Assembly: GCA_018661505.1 (NCBI GenBank) | Contig: JABJIE010000026.1 | Span: 62,001 to 126,000 of the forward strand | DNA length: 64,000 nucleotides | Reading direction: 5' to 3' | From: Lentimicrobiaceae bacterium | Lineage (GTDB): Bacteria > Bacteroidota > Bacteroidia > Bacteroidales > F082 | In this document: in pieces, positions 25,621 to 35,163 of the stretch | How positions within the stretch are numbered: the first letter of the stretch is position 1 | Layout of the letters: every line of letters starts with the position of its first letter | Position numbers and translations under genes: made by a program | The notes under the pieces: generated by a model | Seen by the model: the letters and a program-made list of their open reading frames with translations, nothing else | Told to the model about the DNA's origin: nothing | Databases searched by the model: none

Positions 25621-26595
25621 ATGTCATCACTTCGGGAACTTAAAGCGCCAATACAAGACGATCTTAAGCAATTTCAGAAAATTTTTCGCAATTCAGCAAA
25701 ATCATCTGTACCTCTATTGGATATTATAATGAAGTATATTTTCAAGTCTAAGGGTAAGCAATTAAGGCCAATAATTGTTATTTATAGCGCAAAACTTTTT
25801 GGAAACGTAAGTGATAAAACCCACCGAGCAGCTGCATTAATTGAGCTTTTACATACTGCAACCCTTGTTCATGATGATATTGTTGATGATAGTGACAAGC
25901 GAAGAGGTCGATTCTCCATAAACGCCCTATGGAAAAATAAAATAGCTGTTCTAGTAGGCGACTATCTGCTTTCTAGAGGAATGCTAGTGGCACTTAAGGC
26001 AAAGGATTATGATACACTTGAAATTGTATCTGATGCTGTTAAAGAAATGAGCGAGGGAGAGTTGTTGCAAATAGAAAAGGCTCGAAAACTTGATATAGAT
26101 GAGTCTATTTATTATGAAATTATAAGAAAGAAAACGGCATCCCTATTGGCATCATGTTTTGCCGTAGGTGCTGCTTCAGCTTCATCTTCCGAAGATGAAG
26201 TGAAACAAATGTGGAAAATTGGAGAATATCTAGGTATGGCATTTCAAATCAAAGATGATATTTTTGATTTTGAGAAAACAAATATCATTGGAAAGCCAAC
26301 TGGTATTGATATAAAGGAGAAAAAGATGACTCTCCCTCTAATTTATCTTATTAATAATTCCTCACCTTCCGGAAAAAGAAGCATTATTAGAAACATTAAA
26401 AAACATAGTAAGGATAAAAAGTATACTGATAAAATCATTGAAGAGGTTCGAAACTCAGGAGGAATAAAATATGCAACTGAAAAGATGATAGAGTATACGG
26501 ATATGGCCTTGGAACTGTTAAAGGCGTTTCCAGAAAACGAATCACGAAAAGCCCTTGAACAACTGATTGAATTTTCTATCTCTAGAAATGATTAA
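25621..26595 (+). CDS. Polyprenyl diphosphate synthase (octaprenyl-type)
   Basis: 324 residues of the trans-prenyltransferase fold. The first aspartate-rich motif is LVHDDIVDDSDKRRG and the second is KDDIFDF; GKQLRPIIVIY and the FQIKDD context are conserved. The enzyme condenses isopentenyl diphosphate units onto an allylic primer, most probably making the side chain of menaquinone. The start ATG at 25621 is preceded by the divergent radical SAM gene. It ends exactly one base before the stop of the convergent histidine kinase gene. Confidence 0.93.
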   Translation: MSSLRELKAPIQDDLKQFQKIFRNSAKSSVPLLDIIMKYIFKSKGKQLRPIIVIYSAKLFGNVSDKTHRAAALIELLHTATLVHDDIVDDSDKRRGRFSINALWKNKIAVLVGDYLLSRGMLVALKAKDYDTLEIVSDAVKEMSEGELLQIEKARKLDIDESIYYEIIRKKTASLLASCFAVGAASASSSEDEVKQMWKIGEYLGMAFQIKDDIFDFEKTNIIGKPTGIDIKEKKMTLPLIYLINNSSPSGKRSIIRNIKKHSKDKKYTDKIIEEVRNSGGIKYATEKMIEYTDMALELLKAFPENESRKALEQLIEFSISRND

Positions 26596-27639
26596 CTAAA
26601 CCATTTTAAGTGTAAATGAGAATGTTGTTCCTTCTCCCAGGTTGCTTCTTACACTTATGGTTTGTCGGTGCGCTTCTATAATATGCTTTACTATTGCAAG
26701 CCCTAATCCTGTTCCGCCTTTGTCTCTGGACCGGCTCTCCTCAGTACGGTAAAACCTTTCAAATACTCTTACTATATTTTCCTCCGGTATTCCAATACCA
26801 TTATCTTGAATCTCGATTAGATAATTGTTATGAAAATTATAAAATGAAATCGTAATCACGGGATCGTTAATGTTACCATATTTGATGGCATTATCAATCA
26901 AATTAATCAATACTTGTCTTATTCTTTGAATATCTGCAAGAACTTTTACAGATTTCGACGCAGTTGGGTTTATTATGATTTTAGTTTTATTTAGTATTGC
27001 TTTTTGTTCCATAAAATCAATAACCTCGGTTGCTAAATCATAAAGATTAAAAGGCTCAATATTTAACTCTAAGTTAACGGATTCGAGTTTTGATATTTCT
27101 TCCAAATCCTCAACTAAAGCTATCATTCTATTAACACTCTTTTGTGTTTTTTGTAGAAACTTAACGTTTATGGTTTCGTCTTCAAGTCCTCCTTCAAGCA
27201 AAGTATCAACATATCCTTGTATATTAAAAACAGGTGTTTTGAGCTCATGCGAAACATTACCTAAAAACTCTCTGCGATAACTAGCCATCTGTTTCAATTC
27301 ATTGATTTCCTGTTTTTTTTCCTCACTCCACCTTAAAACCACCTGATTTACCAAATCTAAAACATCATTTGAATTTTTCTTCTTTTTTTCATCCCCCATT
27401 CTTGTTTGAGGTTCTCCTATGGTTTTATATATGATATCTATTTTCTCATGAAAAAATTTACTGATACTGAAATTTATCAAACTAAAGGATGAGATAAATA
27501 TTACAGCGATTATTACCAATATAATTGGAATATCTATCCTTACCCAATAGTATGATATTAGAATTAATATAACCCCTGATATAAGAGCTAATAAAAACGC
27601 ATTAAATAAAGCAATATTTTTTGGTGAGTTAATCAACAT
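26596..27639 (-). CDS. Sensor histidine kinase, PhoR type
   Basis: 347 residues. Two adjacent N-terminal membrane helices (~10-60) with almost no periplasmic loop, then HisKA with the phospho-acceptor in FLGNVSHELKTP, and HATPase_c with LIDNAIKYG (N box), DNGIGIPEEN (G1) and GTGLGLAIVKHI (G2). No PAS or HAMP domain is obvious. It is coupled to the response regulator gene by a TAATG overlap. The short sensor region suggests sensing within the membrane or through a partner protein. Confidence 0.94.
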   Translation of the reverse strand: MLINSPKNIALFNAFLLALISGVILILISYYWVRIDIPIILVIIAVIFISSFSLINFSISKFFHEKIDIIYKTIGEPQTRMGDEKKKKNSNDVLDLVNQVVLRWSEEKKQEINELKQMASYRREFLGNVSHELKTPVFNIQGYVDTLLEGGLEDETINVKFLQKTQKSVNRMIALVEDLEEISKLESVNLELNIEPFNLYDLATEVIDFMEQKAILNKTKIIINPTASKSVKVLADIQRIRQVLINLIDNAIKYGNINDPVITISFYNFHNNYLIEIQDNGIGIPEENIVRVFERFYRTEESRSRDKGGTGLGLAIVKHIIEAHRQTISVRSNLGEGTTFSFTLKMV

Positions 27640-28337
27640 TATTTGTTAAACTTATATCCAACTCTCTTGACTGTTCTGATATATTCATTGCCAAGTTTCT
27701 CACGAATTTTACGAATATGAACATCTATAGTTCTATCCCCTACAATTACATCTTCATCCCAAACATTTTCGAAAATTTCATCACGTGAAAAAACCTTATT
27801 TGGGGCAGACGCTAACAAATATACAATTTTGAATTCTTTGTTTGGAAGCATTAGCTCAATTCCATTTTTAACAACAACAAATTTCTCTCTGTTAATTATT
27901 AATCCATCCACTTCCAAAACAGATGACTGCCCAAGCTTTTCTTTATCAGCTGTTCTGCGAAGAATTGCAGAAATCCTACTTAACAAAACTCTCGGTTTAA
28001 TTGGTTTTGATACGTAGTCATCAGCTCCTGATTCAAATCCTGCTATCTGACTGTAGTCTTCAGACCGTGCAGTTAGAAACATTATAATAATATTATCTAA
28101 TTCTTGAACTTTTCTAATTTCCCTAACTGCACCTATACCATCCATTTCAGGCATCATAACATCCATTAAAATCAGATTTGGCTTATGCTTTTTTGCTTTT
28201 TCTATAGCTTTTATACCATTATTTGCTGTGATAACATTATACCCCTCTTTTTTGAGGTTATATGATAAGAACTCAATTATATCCTCTTCATCATCAACAA
28301 GAAGAATCGAATACTTACTATTGTCCATTATGTTCAA
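27639..28337 (-). CDS. Response regulator, OmpR/PhoB family
   Basis: 232 residues. The receiver domain (7-125) has the acidic pocket in LLVDDEEDI, the phospho-acceptor aspartate in LILMDVMMPEMDG, and the conserved lysine in DDYVSKPIKP. The winged-helix domain (about 140-230) ends with the typical RTIDVHIRKIREKLG. YIRTVKRVGYKF closes the effector domain. Together with the adjacent kinase it forms a two-component system; targets cannot be inferred. Its ATG is preceded by a 200-bp gap to divergent uvrC. Confidence 0.95.
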   Translation of the reverse strand: MNIMDNSKYSILLVDDEEDIIEFLSYNLKKEGYNVITANNGIKAIEKAKKHKPNLILMDVMMPEMDGIGAVREIRKVQELDNIIIMFLTARSEDYSQIAGFESGADDYVSKPIKPRVLLSRISAILRRTADKEKLGQSSVLEVDGLIINREKFVVVKNGIELMLPNKEFKIVYLLASAPNKVFSRDEIFENVWDEDVIVGDRTIDVHIRKIREKLGNEYIRTVKRVGYKFNK

Positions 28338-28538
28338 CTTTTATTAAGCTTGCAATTTAACAATATATGAGTCATTATATGAGATCAAAAATAAAATTAT
28401 AGTTAAGTTTAATACTTAATGGCATGTATTTTAGTGATATGATTAGCAAGTGTATACGCATAAACACTGGACCTAGTAATTCCAAGCATAATAATTTGCA
28501 ACTACTATTATTTTAAATTTGTAATCAAGAATATTAAA

Positions 28539-30344
28539 ATGGCTGAACATATTAATCTAGCTCAAATAATTAAAACCCTACCAGAAAGACCCGGAGTCTA
28601 CCAGTATTTTAATGGTGATGGAATTATTATTTATGTGGGTAAAGCTAAAAACATAAAAAAAAGAGTTAGTAGTTACTTCACGAGGTCACATCAATCTGGA
28701 AAGGTTAAGGTATTGGTCAAGATGGTAGCAGATATAAAATGTATTGTTACGGATACGGAATTGGATGCATTACTTTTGGAGAATAACCTGATTAAAAAAT
28801 ATCAGCCCAAATACAATATCCAACTCAAGGATGATAAATCATTTCCATGGTTATGTATTAAAAAGGAGCCATTTCCTCGCATTATATCAACACGACATGT
28901 TATAAAAGATGGTTCCGAATATTTTGGACCATACGCATCCGTAAGAATGATGAAAACATTAATGGAAATTGTTAAACAATTATACCAGATTCGCACCTGC
29001 TCATTAAATCTATCTCAAGTCAATATAAAAAAGGATAAGTATAAGGTATGTCTTGAATTTCACTTGGGTAATTGCTTAGGGCCATGTGTAGATAAGCAAT
29101 CAGAAGAAGATTATAACAATACCATAAGTCAGGTAAAGCGTATAATAAAAGGTAATATCTCATCAGTTATCGAAGAACTAGCTGGCCTAATGACCACACT
29201 AGCAGCTAATATGGAATTTGAAAAAGCTCATCTAATAAAAGAGAAGATAGAGATTTTAGAGAAATATAAAAGTAAATCTACTATTGTAAATCCTAGAATT
29301 CACAATGTTGATGTTGTATCAATGGTAAAAAGCAAAAATCATTCTTATATAAACTATTTAAAGGTAATAAATGGTTCAATAATTCAGGCCCATACTGTTG
29401 AAGTAAAAACAAAACTTGAAGAAACAGATCAAGAGATTCTTTCCTACACATTAATGGACTTTAGAAATAGGTTTGATAGTCAGTCAAAAGAGATAATAGC
29501 ACCCTTTGATCCCGGCATTACAATTCCAGATGTTATCATAACGGTACCAAAAAGAGGAGACAAAAAGCACTTATTGGAATTGAGTGAAAGAAATGCTAAA
29601 CACACAATGATTGAAAAGCAAAAACAAAAAGATCTTATCAATCCCAATAGGCACAAAAATAGAATTCTAGCTCAAATGCAAAAAGATCTTAGGATGAATG
29701 TTATTCCTTCTCACATCGAATGTTTTGATAACTCGAATTTTCAAGGTGATTATCCTGTTGCAGCAATGGTTCAATTTATAGACACATTACCAAATAAAAA
29801 AGGATACCGACATTATAACATAAAAACTGTTGAAGGGCCAAATGACTTTGCTTCAATGGAAGAAGTTGTTAAGAGAAGGTATAGCAGATTACTTAATGAA
29901 AATAAAAGTCTTCCGCAATTAATAATCGTTGATGGAGGTAAGGGGCAATTAAGTTCGGCAGTAAAAGCACTAAAATCAATAGGGTTATATGGTAAAATTG
30001 CAATTGTAGGAATTGCAAAACGACTTGAAGAATTATACTTTCCTGATGATTCAGTGCCACTTTACATTAACAAAACATCAGAAACCCTTAAGGTTATTCA
30101 ACGAATGCGCGATGAAGCCCACAGGTTTGGAATTACGCATCATAGAAAGAAATTTGAAAAGGGTACCATTAAATCCGAATTAACTTCCATAGAAGGTATT
30201 GGATTTTCAACCGCTCAAAAGCTCCTATGGAAATTTAAATCCGTGAAAAAAATAAGAGCCGCATCCTTAAATGATTTATCGGATGTCATTGGCAAATCGA
30301 AAGCTAAAATTGTTTTTAGTTATTTTAATAATCAAGGTGTATAA
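28539..30344 (+). CDS. uvrC: UvrABC system protein C
   Basis: Dual-incision nuclease of nucleotide excision repair. The 601 residues contain the GIY-YIG domain (RPGVYQYF..IIYVGKAKNIKKR), a Cys-rich segment (CLEFHLGNCLGPCV), the UVR motif (MEFEKAHLIKEKIEIL), the RNase-H-like C-terminal nuclease (ECFDNSNFQGDYPVAAMV, IVDGGKGQL), and a terminal HhH domain (LTSIEGIGFSTAQKLL). Length and domain order are normal. It is convergent with lptB; the gap between them holds a probable small RNA. Confidence 0.97.
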   Translation: MAEHINLAQIIKTLPERPGVYQYFNGDGIIIYVGKAKNIKKRVSSYFTRSHQSGKVKVLVKMVADIKCIVTDTELDALLLENNLIKKYQPKYNIQLKDDKSFPWLCIKKEPFPRIISTRHVIKDGSEYFGPYASVRMMKTLMEIVKQLYQIRTCSLNLSQVNIKKDKYKVCLEFHLGNCLGPCVDKQSEEDYNNTISQVKRIIKGNISSVIEELAGLMTTLAANMEFEKAHLIKEKIEILEKYKSKSTIVNPRIHNVDVVSMVKSKNHSYINYLKVINGSIIQAHTVEVKTKLEETDQEILSYTLMDFRNRFDSQSKEIIAPFDPGITIPDVIITVPKRGDKKHLLELSERNAKHTMIEKQKQKDLINPNRHKNRILAQMQKDLRMNVIPSHIECFDNSNFQGDYPVAAMVQFIDTLPNKKGYRHYNIKTVEGPNDFASMEEVVKRRYSRLLNENKSLPQLIIVDGGKGQLSSAVKALKSIGLYGKIAIVGIAKRLEELYFPDDSVPLYINKTSETLKVIQRMRDEAHRFGITHHRKKFEKGTIKSELTSIEGIGFSTAQKLLWKFKSVKKIRAASLNDLSDVIGKSKAKIVFSYFNNQGV

Positions 30345-30381
30345 AAACGAAAAGCCCCATCCAGGCGGATAGGAACTTTTC
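30343..30381 (-). terminator. Intrinsic terminator for lptB or the candidate sRNA
   Basis: Minus-strand stem GAAAAG..CC.ATCC / GGAT.GG..CTTTTC with small internal mismatches, then GTTTTTA. It abuts the uvrC stop codon on the other strand. Confidence 0.6.
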
Positions 30382-30463
30382 ACATATTAACCTAAAAACC
30401 CTCATGTTTGAGGGATAACCCAAAAAATTAACCTGCTAAAGTTAATAGTTCTATGAAGAACCA
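30343..30463 (-). ncRNA. Candidate small RNA between lptB and uvrC
   Basis: On the minus strand, a -7 type TATCTTTGC box (30467-30474) is followed by four stem-loops within about 120 bases: GGTTCT/AGAACT (loop TCAT), TTAAC/GTTAA, CCCTCA/TGAGGG (four-base loop), and a longer GAAAAG..CTTTTC stem that ends in CGTTTTTA. The last stem is a plausible intrinsic terminator. No -33 TTTG stands at 19-21 bp, and no open frame spans the region. It does not show the SRP loop, tmRNA ends or any riboswitch I know. It could instead be the structured 3' end of the lptB mRNA. Confidence 0.45.
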
Positions 30464-30466
30464 TCG

Positions 30467-30474
30467 CAAAGATA
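30467..30474 (-). promoter_or_regulatory. Candidate -7 promoter element for the lptB/uvrC intergenic RNA
   Basis: Minus-strand TATCTTTG followed by C fits the Bacteroidota TAnnTTTG element. The matching -33 TTTG is missing at the expected 19-21 bp, so the assignment is tentative. Confidence 0.35.
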
Positions 30475-30566
30475 TACAAATTTCAATGCCAATTTATATA
30501 ACGGTTTAAAATAAAGATTTAAAGTTGGTTATGTTAGTGCACAACGTATTATGCGCTAATTAGAAA

Positions 30567-31307
30567 TTACTCCTCGAAGTTTTTTTCCCTAAGAGTAAAG
30601 TTTTTCCCAAGGTATACTTTTCTCACATGTTCATCCTCTGCCAAGTCTTTTGCAGAACCTGATTTTAAAATAGATCCTTCAAAAAGTAAATATGCTCTAT
30701 CCACAATGGTCAATGTTTCATGAACATTATGATCCGTAATAAGTATTCCTATATTTTTTTTCTTAAGCTTAGATACTATTGTTTGAATATCCTCTACTGC
30801 AATTGGATCCACTCCGGCAAAAGGTTCATCCAATAGAATGAACTTGGGATCTACGGCTAGAGCTCTTGCTATTTCTGTTCTTCGCCGCTCGCCACCAGAG
30901 AGTTGAATACCCATGCTTTTTCTTATACTACTAAGACCAAACTCCTCGAGCAGGTTTTCTAATCTTTCTTCCTGTTGTTGTTTTGTCAGATCCGTAAATT
31001 GCATAACGGCCTTGAGATTATCTTCTATGCTTAAATGTCTAAATACAGATGCCTCCTGAGCCAAGTAACCAATCCCCCTCTGTGCTCTTTTGTACATGGG
31101 CTCATTGGTTATCTCAACATCGTCAAGAAAGACCTGACCTGAAAAAGGTTTAATCAATCCAACAATCATATAAAAGTTAGTGGTTTTTCCTGCACCATTG
31201 GGTCCAAGTAATCCAACAATTTCACCTCTTTTTACTTCCATTGAAACATGATTAACAACTGTACGTTGTTTATATTTCTTTACAAGTTCTCTGGTCCAAA
31301 GTTTCAT
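30567..31307 (-). CDS. lptB: LPS export ABC transporter ATP-binding protein
   Basis: 246-residue ABC ATPase that powers LptB2FG, which extracts lipopolysaccharide from the inner membrane. Walker A is GPNGAGKTT, the signature is LSGGERRRTEIARAL, Walker B is FILLDEPFAGVDP, and the H-loop reads ILITDHNVHETL. The FAGVDPIAVEDI stretch and DHNVHETL are LptB-specific rather than generic. It is downstream of the arabinose-5-phosphate isomerase gene (Kdo pathway) in the same direction with a 68-bp gap, consistent with an LPS-biogenesis transcript. Confidence 0.95.
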   Translation of the reverse strand: MKLWTRELVKKYKQRTVVNHVSMEVKRGEIVGLLGPNGAGKTTNFYMIVGLIKPFSGQVFLDDVEITNEPMYKRAQRGIGYLAQEASVFRHLSIEDNLKAVMQFTDLTKQQQEERLENLLEEFGLSSIRKSMGIQLSGGERRRTEIARALAVDPKFILLDEPFAGVDPIAVEDIQTIVSKLKKKNIGILITDHNVHETLTIVDRAYLLFEGSILKSGSAKDLAEDEHVRKVYLGKNFTLREKNFEE

Positions 31308-31375
31308 TTATACTTATTGGCTTAATTATCCCTAACTTCAAAAACGTTAGTTGTTGGTTTCAATTATATCTTACA

Positions 31376-32341
31376 TTAAAAAATACCTTCTTTTAAGATA
31401 TCGTGAAGATGAATAACACCACTATAATTATCTCCATCCATTACAGGTAGCTGCGTAATATTATTCTCTCGCATCAACGATAATGCATTTACTATCAATG
31501 AGTCTTTTTCAATACTTAACGGTTCTTTGGTCATAATATCCTTTGCGGTTAGATGCTTATAATCGTCGTGGTTTTCAATCATTCGCCTTAAATCACCATC
31601 TGTTATAACACCTATCATTTTACCATCATCAATTACAGCAGTAGTACCAAGTCTTTTTGAGGATATTTCAATTATTACATTTGTAATGCTTTCATTAATG
31701 TCAACAGCTGGAGCATCATTTTTTGAGCTAAGATCATGGACTCTCATGTACATTTTTTTACCCAGTGAGCCACCGGGGTGATAATTGGCAAAGTCCGTAG
31801 CTGAAAACCCTCTTAATTTTAATAAACAAACTGCCAATGCATCACCCATAACCAACTGAGCAGTGGTACTTGTAGTTGGGGCAAGATTGTTTGGACACGC
31901 TTCTCTATCTACAGTTGTATTCAAAATTAAATCAGAATGTTGAGCCAAATAAGATGTAATATTACCTACCAGAGCTATTATTTTATTTTTTCTAGCTTTT
32001 AATAATGGAACTAAAACCTTAATCTCGGGTGTCTCTCCACTTTTGGAAATAATAATTAATACATCATCAGGCCTAACAATTCCAAGGTCTCCATGTATGG
32101 CATCTGCAGCGTGCATAAATATGGAGGGTGTACCTGTGGAATTAAAGGTAGCTACAATTTTTTGTGCAATTATGGCACTTTTACCAATTCCAGTTACGAT
32201 AACACGGCCTTTAGATTTATAAATAACATTTGCTGATTCAACAAAGTCATCATTAATGGAATCAGCAAGGTTGATTATTGCCTGATATTCATCTTTTATA
32301 ACTGATATGGCTGTTTCTTTTATTTTGCTATTTGTGCTCAA
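31376..32341 (-). CDS. kdsD: Arabinose-5-phosphate isomerase (KpsF/GutQ/KdsD family)
   Basis: 321 residues: an SIS sugar-isomerase domain (VIVTGIGKSAIIAQK, IHGDLGIVRPDDVLIIISKSGET) followed by two CBS domains (~205-320). The catalytic histidine region HPGGSLGKK is conserved. The enzyme converts ribulose 5-phosphate to arabinose 5-phosphate, the first step in Kdo synthesis for LPS. It is next to lptB. The start ATG at 32341 faces divergent recQ. Confidence 0.93.
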   Translation of the reverse strand: MSTNSKIKETAISVIKDEYQAIINLADSINDDFVESANVIYKSKGRVIVTGIGKSAIIAQKIVATFNSTGTPSIFMHAADAIHGDLGIVRPDDVLIIISKSGETPEIKVLVPLLKARKNKIIALVGNITSYLAQHSDLILNTTVDREACPNNLAPTTSTTAQLVMGDALAVCLLKLRGFSATDFANYHPGGSLGKKMYMRVHDLSSKNDAPAVDINESITNVIIEISSKRLGTTAVIDDGKMIGVITDGDLRRMIENHDDYKHLTAKDIMTKEPLSIEKDSLIVNALSLMRENNITQLPVMDGDNYSGVIHLHDILKEGIF

Positions 32342-32494
32342 TTAAAATTTTGTTAATTATTGTGATTTTGATTTATATATTGTTATATTTGTGTTAAGCA
32401 TTAAGATATAGTACAAAAAATCTATTCATTCAATGAATGCATTAAAACAATACTTTGTAAATTCTTACAAAGATATATTTTATCTGACTAATTG

Positions 32495-34699
32495 ATGGGA
32501 ACCACTAATGATATTTATGAGGCCAGAAAAATCCTCAAGGCTTTTTTTGGTTTTTCTAGTTTTAAAGGAGAGCAAGAAGAGATCATCCAAAATGTTATGG
32601 ATGACAAAAACACTTTTGTTGTTATGCCAACAGGAGGAGGCAAGTCTCTATGCTATCAGCTCCCAGCATTGATGAAAGAAGGAACTTCAATAGTAGTTTC
32701 TCCCCTTATTGCACTCATGAAGAATCAGGTCGATATGATTCGGAACTTTGGAACTGAAACTGGTATTGCTCATGTAATGAATTCATCTCTTTCAAAAGCA
32801 GAAATTAAACAAGTAAGAGACGATCTAACAGTGGGTAAAACAAAGCTGCTTTATATGGCGCCAGAGTCTCTGACCAAAGAAGAGAATGTAGTTTTTCTGA
32901 AAAAAATCAAAGTATCATTTTTTGCCATAGATGAAGCACATTGTATTTCCGAGTGGGGTCATGATTTCAGACCTGAATACAGAAAGCTAAGGTCAATTAT
33001 TAATTCCATAAACCCTAATTTGCCTACTATAGCATTAACTGCCACAGCAACACTAAAAGTTCAAGAAGATATTCTTAAAAACCTTGAGATATCAGATGCT
33101 GATGTTTATAAGGCATCTTTTGATAGAGAAAATCTTTATTACGAAGTAAGACCAAAAACAAAAGATGTAATTAAGGATATCATCAAATACATAAAAACTC
33201 AACCTAATAAGTCAGGTATTGTTTATTGCCTAAGTAGAAAAAAAGTAGAAGAAATAGCTGAATCACTTGTTGTAAATGGTATAAGGGCTCTGCCCTATCA
33301 TGCTGGGCTTGATGCTTCCACAAGGCGGAATAATCAAGATATGTTTCTCATGGAAGAGGTTGAAGTTATTGTTGCAACAATAGCATTTGGCATGGGTATT
33401 GACAAACCGGATATTCGATTTGTAATTCATCATGATATTCCAAAAAGTATTGAGGGATATTACCAAGAGACAGGTAGAGGTGGAAGAGATGGCAGAGAAG
33501 GTAATTGTATTACATTTTATTCGTATGATGACATTCAAAAATTAGAAAAATTCATGAAGGATAAACCTGTTGCAGAGCAGGAAATTGCAAAAGAATTACT
33601 TTTTGAAACTGTTGCATATGCAGAATCATCAGTTTGTCGGCATAAGCTTTTACTACATTATTTTGGTGAAGGATATACCAAAGAAAGTTGTGGGGCTTGT
33701 GACAACTGCCTTAATCCCAAAGAAAAATTTGAAGGTAAGGAGCATATTATACTGATGTTGAAAACAGTATTGGATTTAAAGGAGCAATTTAAGATTAAAA
33801 TTATAAGCGAAATACTTGCAGGCAAAAAGAGCGGTGATGTAAAATCCATTAAACTTGATAAACTTCCACTATTCGGAGCAGGGAAACAACATGACGAAAA
33901 GTATTGGGTAATGGTTATCCGTCAAGGGTTGATTCATAAATTAGTGGAAAAGGAAATTGAAAACTATGGTATCATAAAGTTAACTGATAAGGGCAAGGAT
34001 TATATTAATAACCCTTATAGTATTTTAATCGCTAAAGATCACGATTATGAGCATAATGATGATGATGATATAATACTCAAAGGTGGTGGTCAAAGGCAAA
34101 GTGGTGCTGATAAAGTGCTTTTTTCTTTGCTGAAGGATCTTCGAAAAGATATCTCAAGAAATGAAAACCTTCCTCCCTTTGTTATTTTCCAGGATCCATC
34201 GTTGGAGGATATGACCATACAATATCCTATAAGTGAAGATGAGCTACAACAAATTTCTGGAGTAGGTGCAGGAAAAGCTGCAAAATATGGTAAACCATTT
34301 CTGGATCTAATATCCAACTATGTTGAAGAGAATGAAATAACTCGCCCAAACGATATGGTAATAAAATCGGTTGTGAACAAATCCGGTTTAAAAGTTTATA
34401 TAATTCAGTCAATTGACAGAAAAAGGCCGCTCGATGATATTGCACATTCGAAAAATTTATCACTCGATGCTGCACTAAAGGAAATTGAACTAATAGTTTC
34501 ATCCGGAACTAAACTTGATATAAGTTATTATATCGATGAAAAAGTTGATGAATATCATCAAGAAGAAATATTCGATTATTTTGCAGAAGCAGAAACAGAC
34601 AGTATTCAAGATGCTCTTGATGAACTGGGAGAACCAGAATTTAGTGAAGAAGAAGTGAGGCTAATGCGAATTAAATTCTTATCTGAAGTGGGGAACTAA
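32495..34699 (+). CDS. recQ: ATP-dependent DNA helicase RecQ
   Basis: 734 residues from ATG 32495; the track's TTG at 32492 adds one residue and is less likely. Motifs: VVMPTGGGKSLCYQLPA (Walker A), DEAHCISEWGHDFRPEY (DExH and aromatic loop), QETGRGGRDG (motif VI), then the zinc-binding CRHKLLLHYF..CGACDNC, a winged-helix RQC domain, and an HRDC domain (about 545-620). A C-terminal extension of about 100 acidic residues follows, as in other Bacteroidota RecQ proteins. It unwinds DNA 3'-5' in recombination and fork repair. A DUF4296 lipoprotein gene starts two bases after its stop. Confidence 0.96.
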   Translation: MGTTNDIYEARKILKAFFGFSSFKGEQEEIIQNVMDDKNTFVVMPTGGGKSLCYQLPALMKEGTSIVVSPLIALMKNQVDMIRNFGTETGIAHVMNSSLSKAEIKQVRDDLTVGKTKLLYMAPESLTKEENVVFLKKIKVSFFAIDEAHCISEWGHDFRPEYRKLRSIINSINPNLPTIALTATATLKVQEDILKNLEISDADVYKASFDRENLYYEVRPKTKDVIKDIIKYIKTQPNKSGIVYCLSRKKVEEIAESLVVNGIRALPYHAGLDASTRRNNQDMFLMEEVEVIVATIAFGMGIDKPDIRFVIHHDIPKSIEGYYQETGRGGRDGREGNCITFYSYDDIQKLEKFMKDKPVAEQEIAKELLFETVAYAESSVCRHKLLLHYFGEGYTKESCGACDNCLNPKEKFEGKEHIILMLKTVLDLKEQFKIKIISEILAGKKSGDVKSIKLDKLPLFGAGKQHDEKYWVMVIRQGLIHKLVEKEIENYGIIKLTDKGKDYINNPYSILIAKDHDYEHNDDDDIILKGGGQRQSGADKVLFSLLKDLRKDISRNENLPPFVIFQDPSLEDMTIQYPISEDELQQISGVGAGKAAKYGKPFLDLISNYVEENEITRPNDMVIKSVVNKSGLKVYIIQSIDRKRPLDDIAHSKNLSLDAALKEIELIVSSGTKLDISYYIDEKVDEYHQEEIFDYFAEAETDSIQDALDELGEPEFSEEEVRLMRIKFLSEVGN

Positions 34700-34700
34700 A

Positions 34701-35159
34701 ATGAAAAATTGGTTAACACTTACCTTTATAGTAGCCACAATGAGTGCATGCTATAATATTAATGAAAAGGAAATAATTATACCTGAAAAATTACTTTCCA
34801 AAAATGAGCTTGCTTCCATTATGACTGAAATGCAAATAGCTGAAGCAAGCTTTGTTGTTAATAGCGATGTAAGATTTGAATTGTCAATGAAACCTAATTA
34901 TTATGATGCTATTCTCATTCATTATGATATTACTCTTGATGAGATAAGAGATAATATTAACTACTATCAATCATCACATGATGATATGACGGAAATATAC
35001 GAAACGATTTTAGCAAACCTTAGTAAACTTGAAAGTGATGTTGAATATCAAATTAAGGAAATGGATTTGGCAAAGGATAGTACCCTAATGAATTCCGATA
35101 CCATGACCATTGACACAGTTATAATACCAGTTGATGAAATAATTATTGATAATAAATAA
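34701..35159 (+). CDS. DUF4296 domain-containing lipoprotein
   Basis: 152 residues. The signal peptide ends MSAC (lipobox). The region IIPEKLLSKNELASIMTEMQIAEASF is the DUF4296 signature, a Bacteroidota-specific family without known function. The C-terminal 40 residues are acidic and threonine-rich, probably disordered. It begins immediately after recQ (AAATG), so the two are almost certainly co-transcribed, but the link may be only positional. Confidence 0.85.
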   Translation: MKNWLTLTFIVATMSACYNINEKEIIIPEKLLSKNELASIMTEMQIAEASFVVNSDVRFELSMKPNYYDAILIHYDITLDEIRDNINYYQSSHDDMTEIYETILANLSKLESDVEYQIKEMDLAKDSTLMNSDTMTIDTVIIPVDEIIIDNK

Positions 35160-35163
35160 AGGT

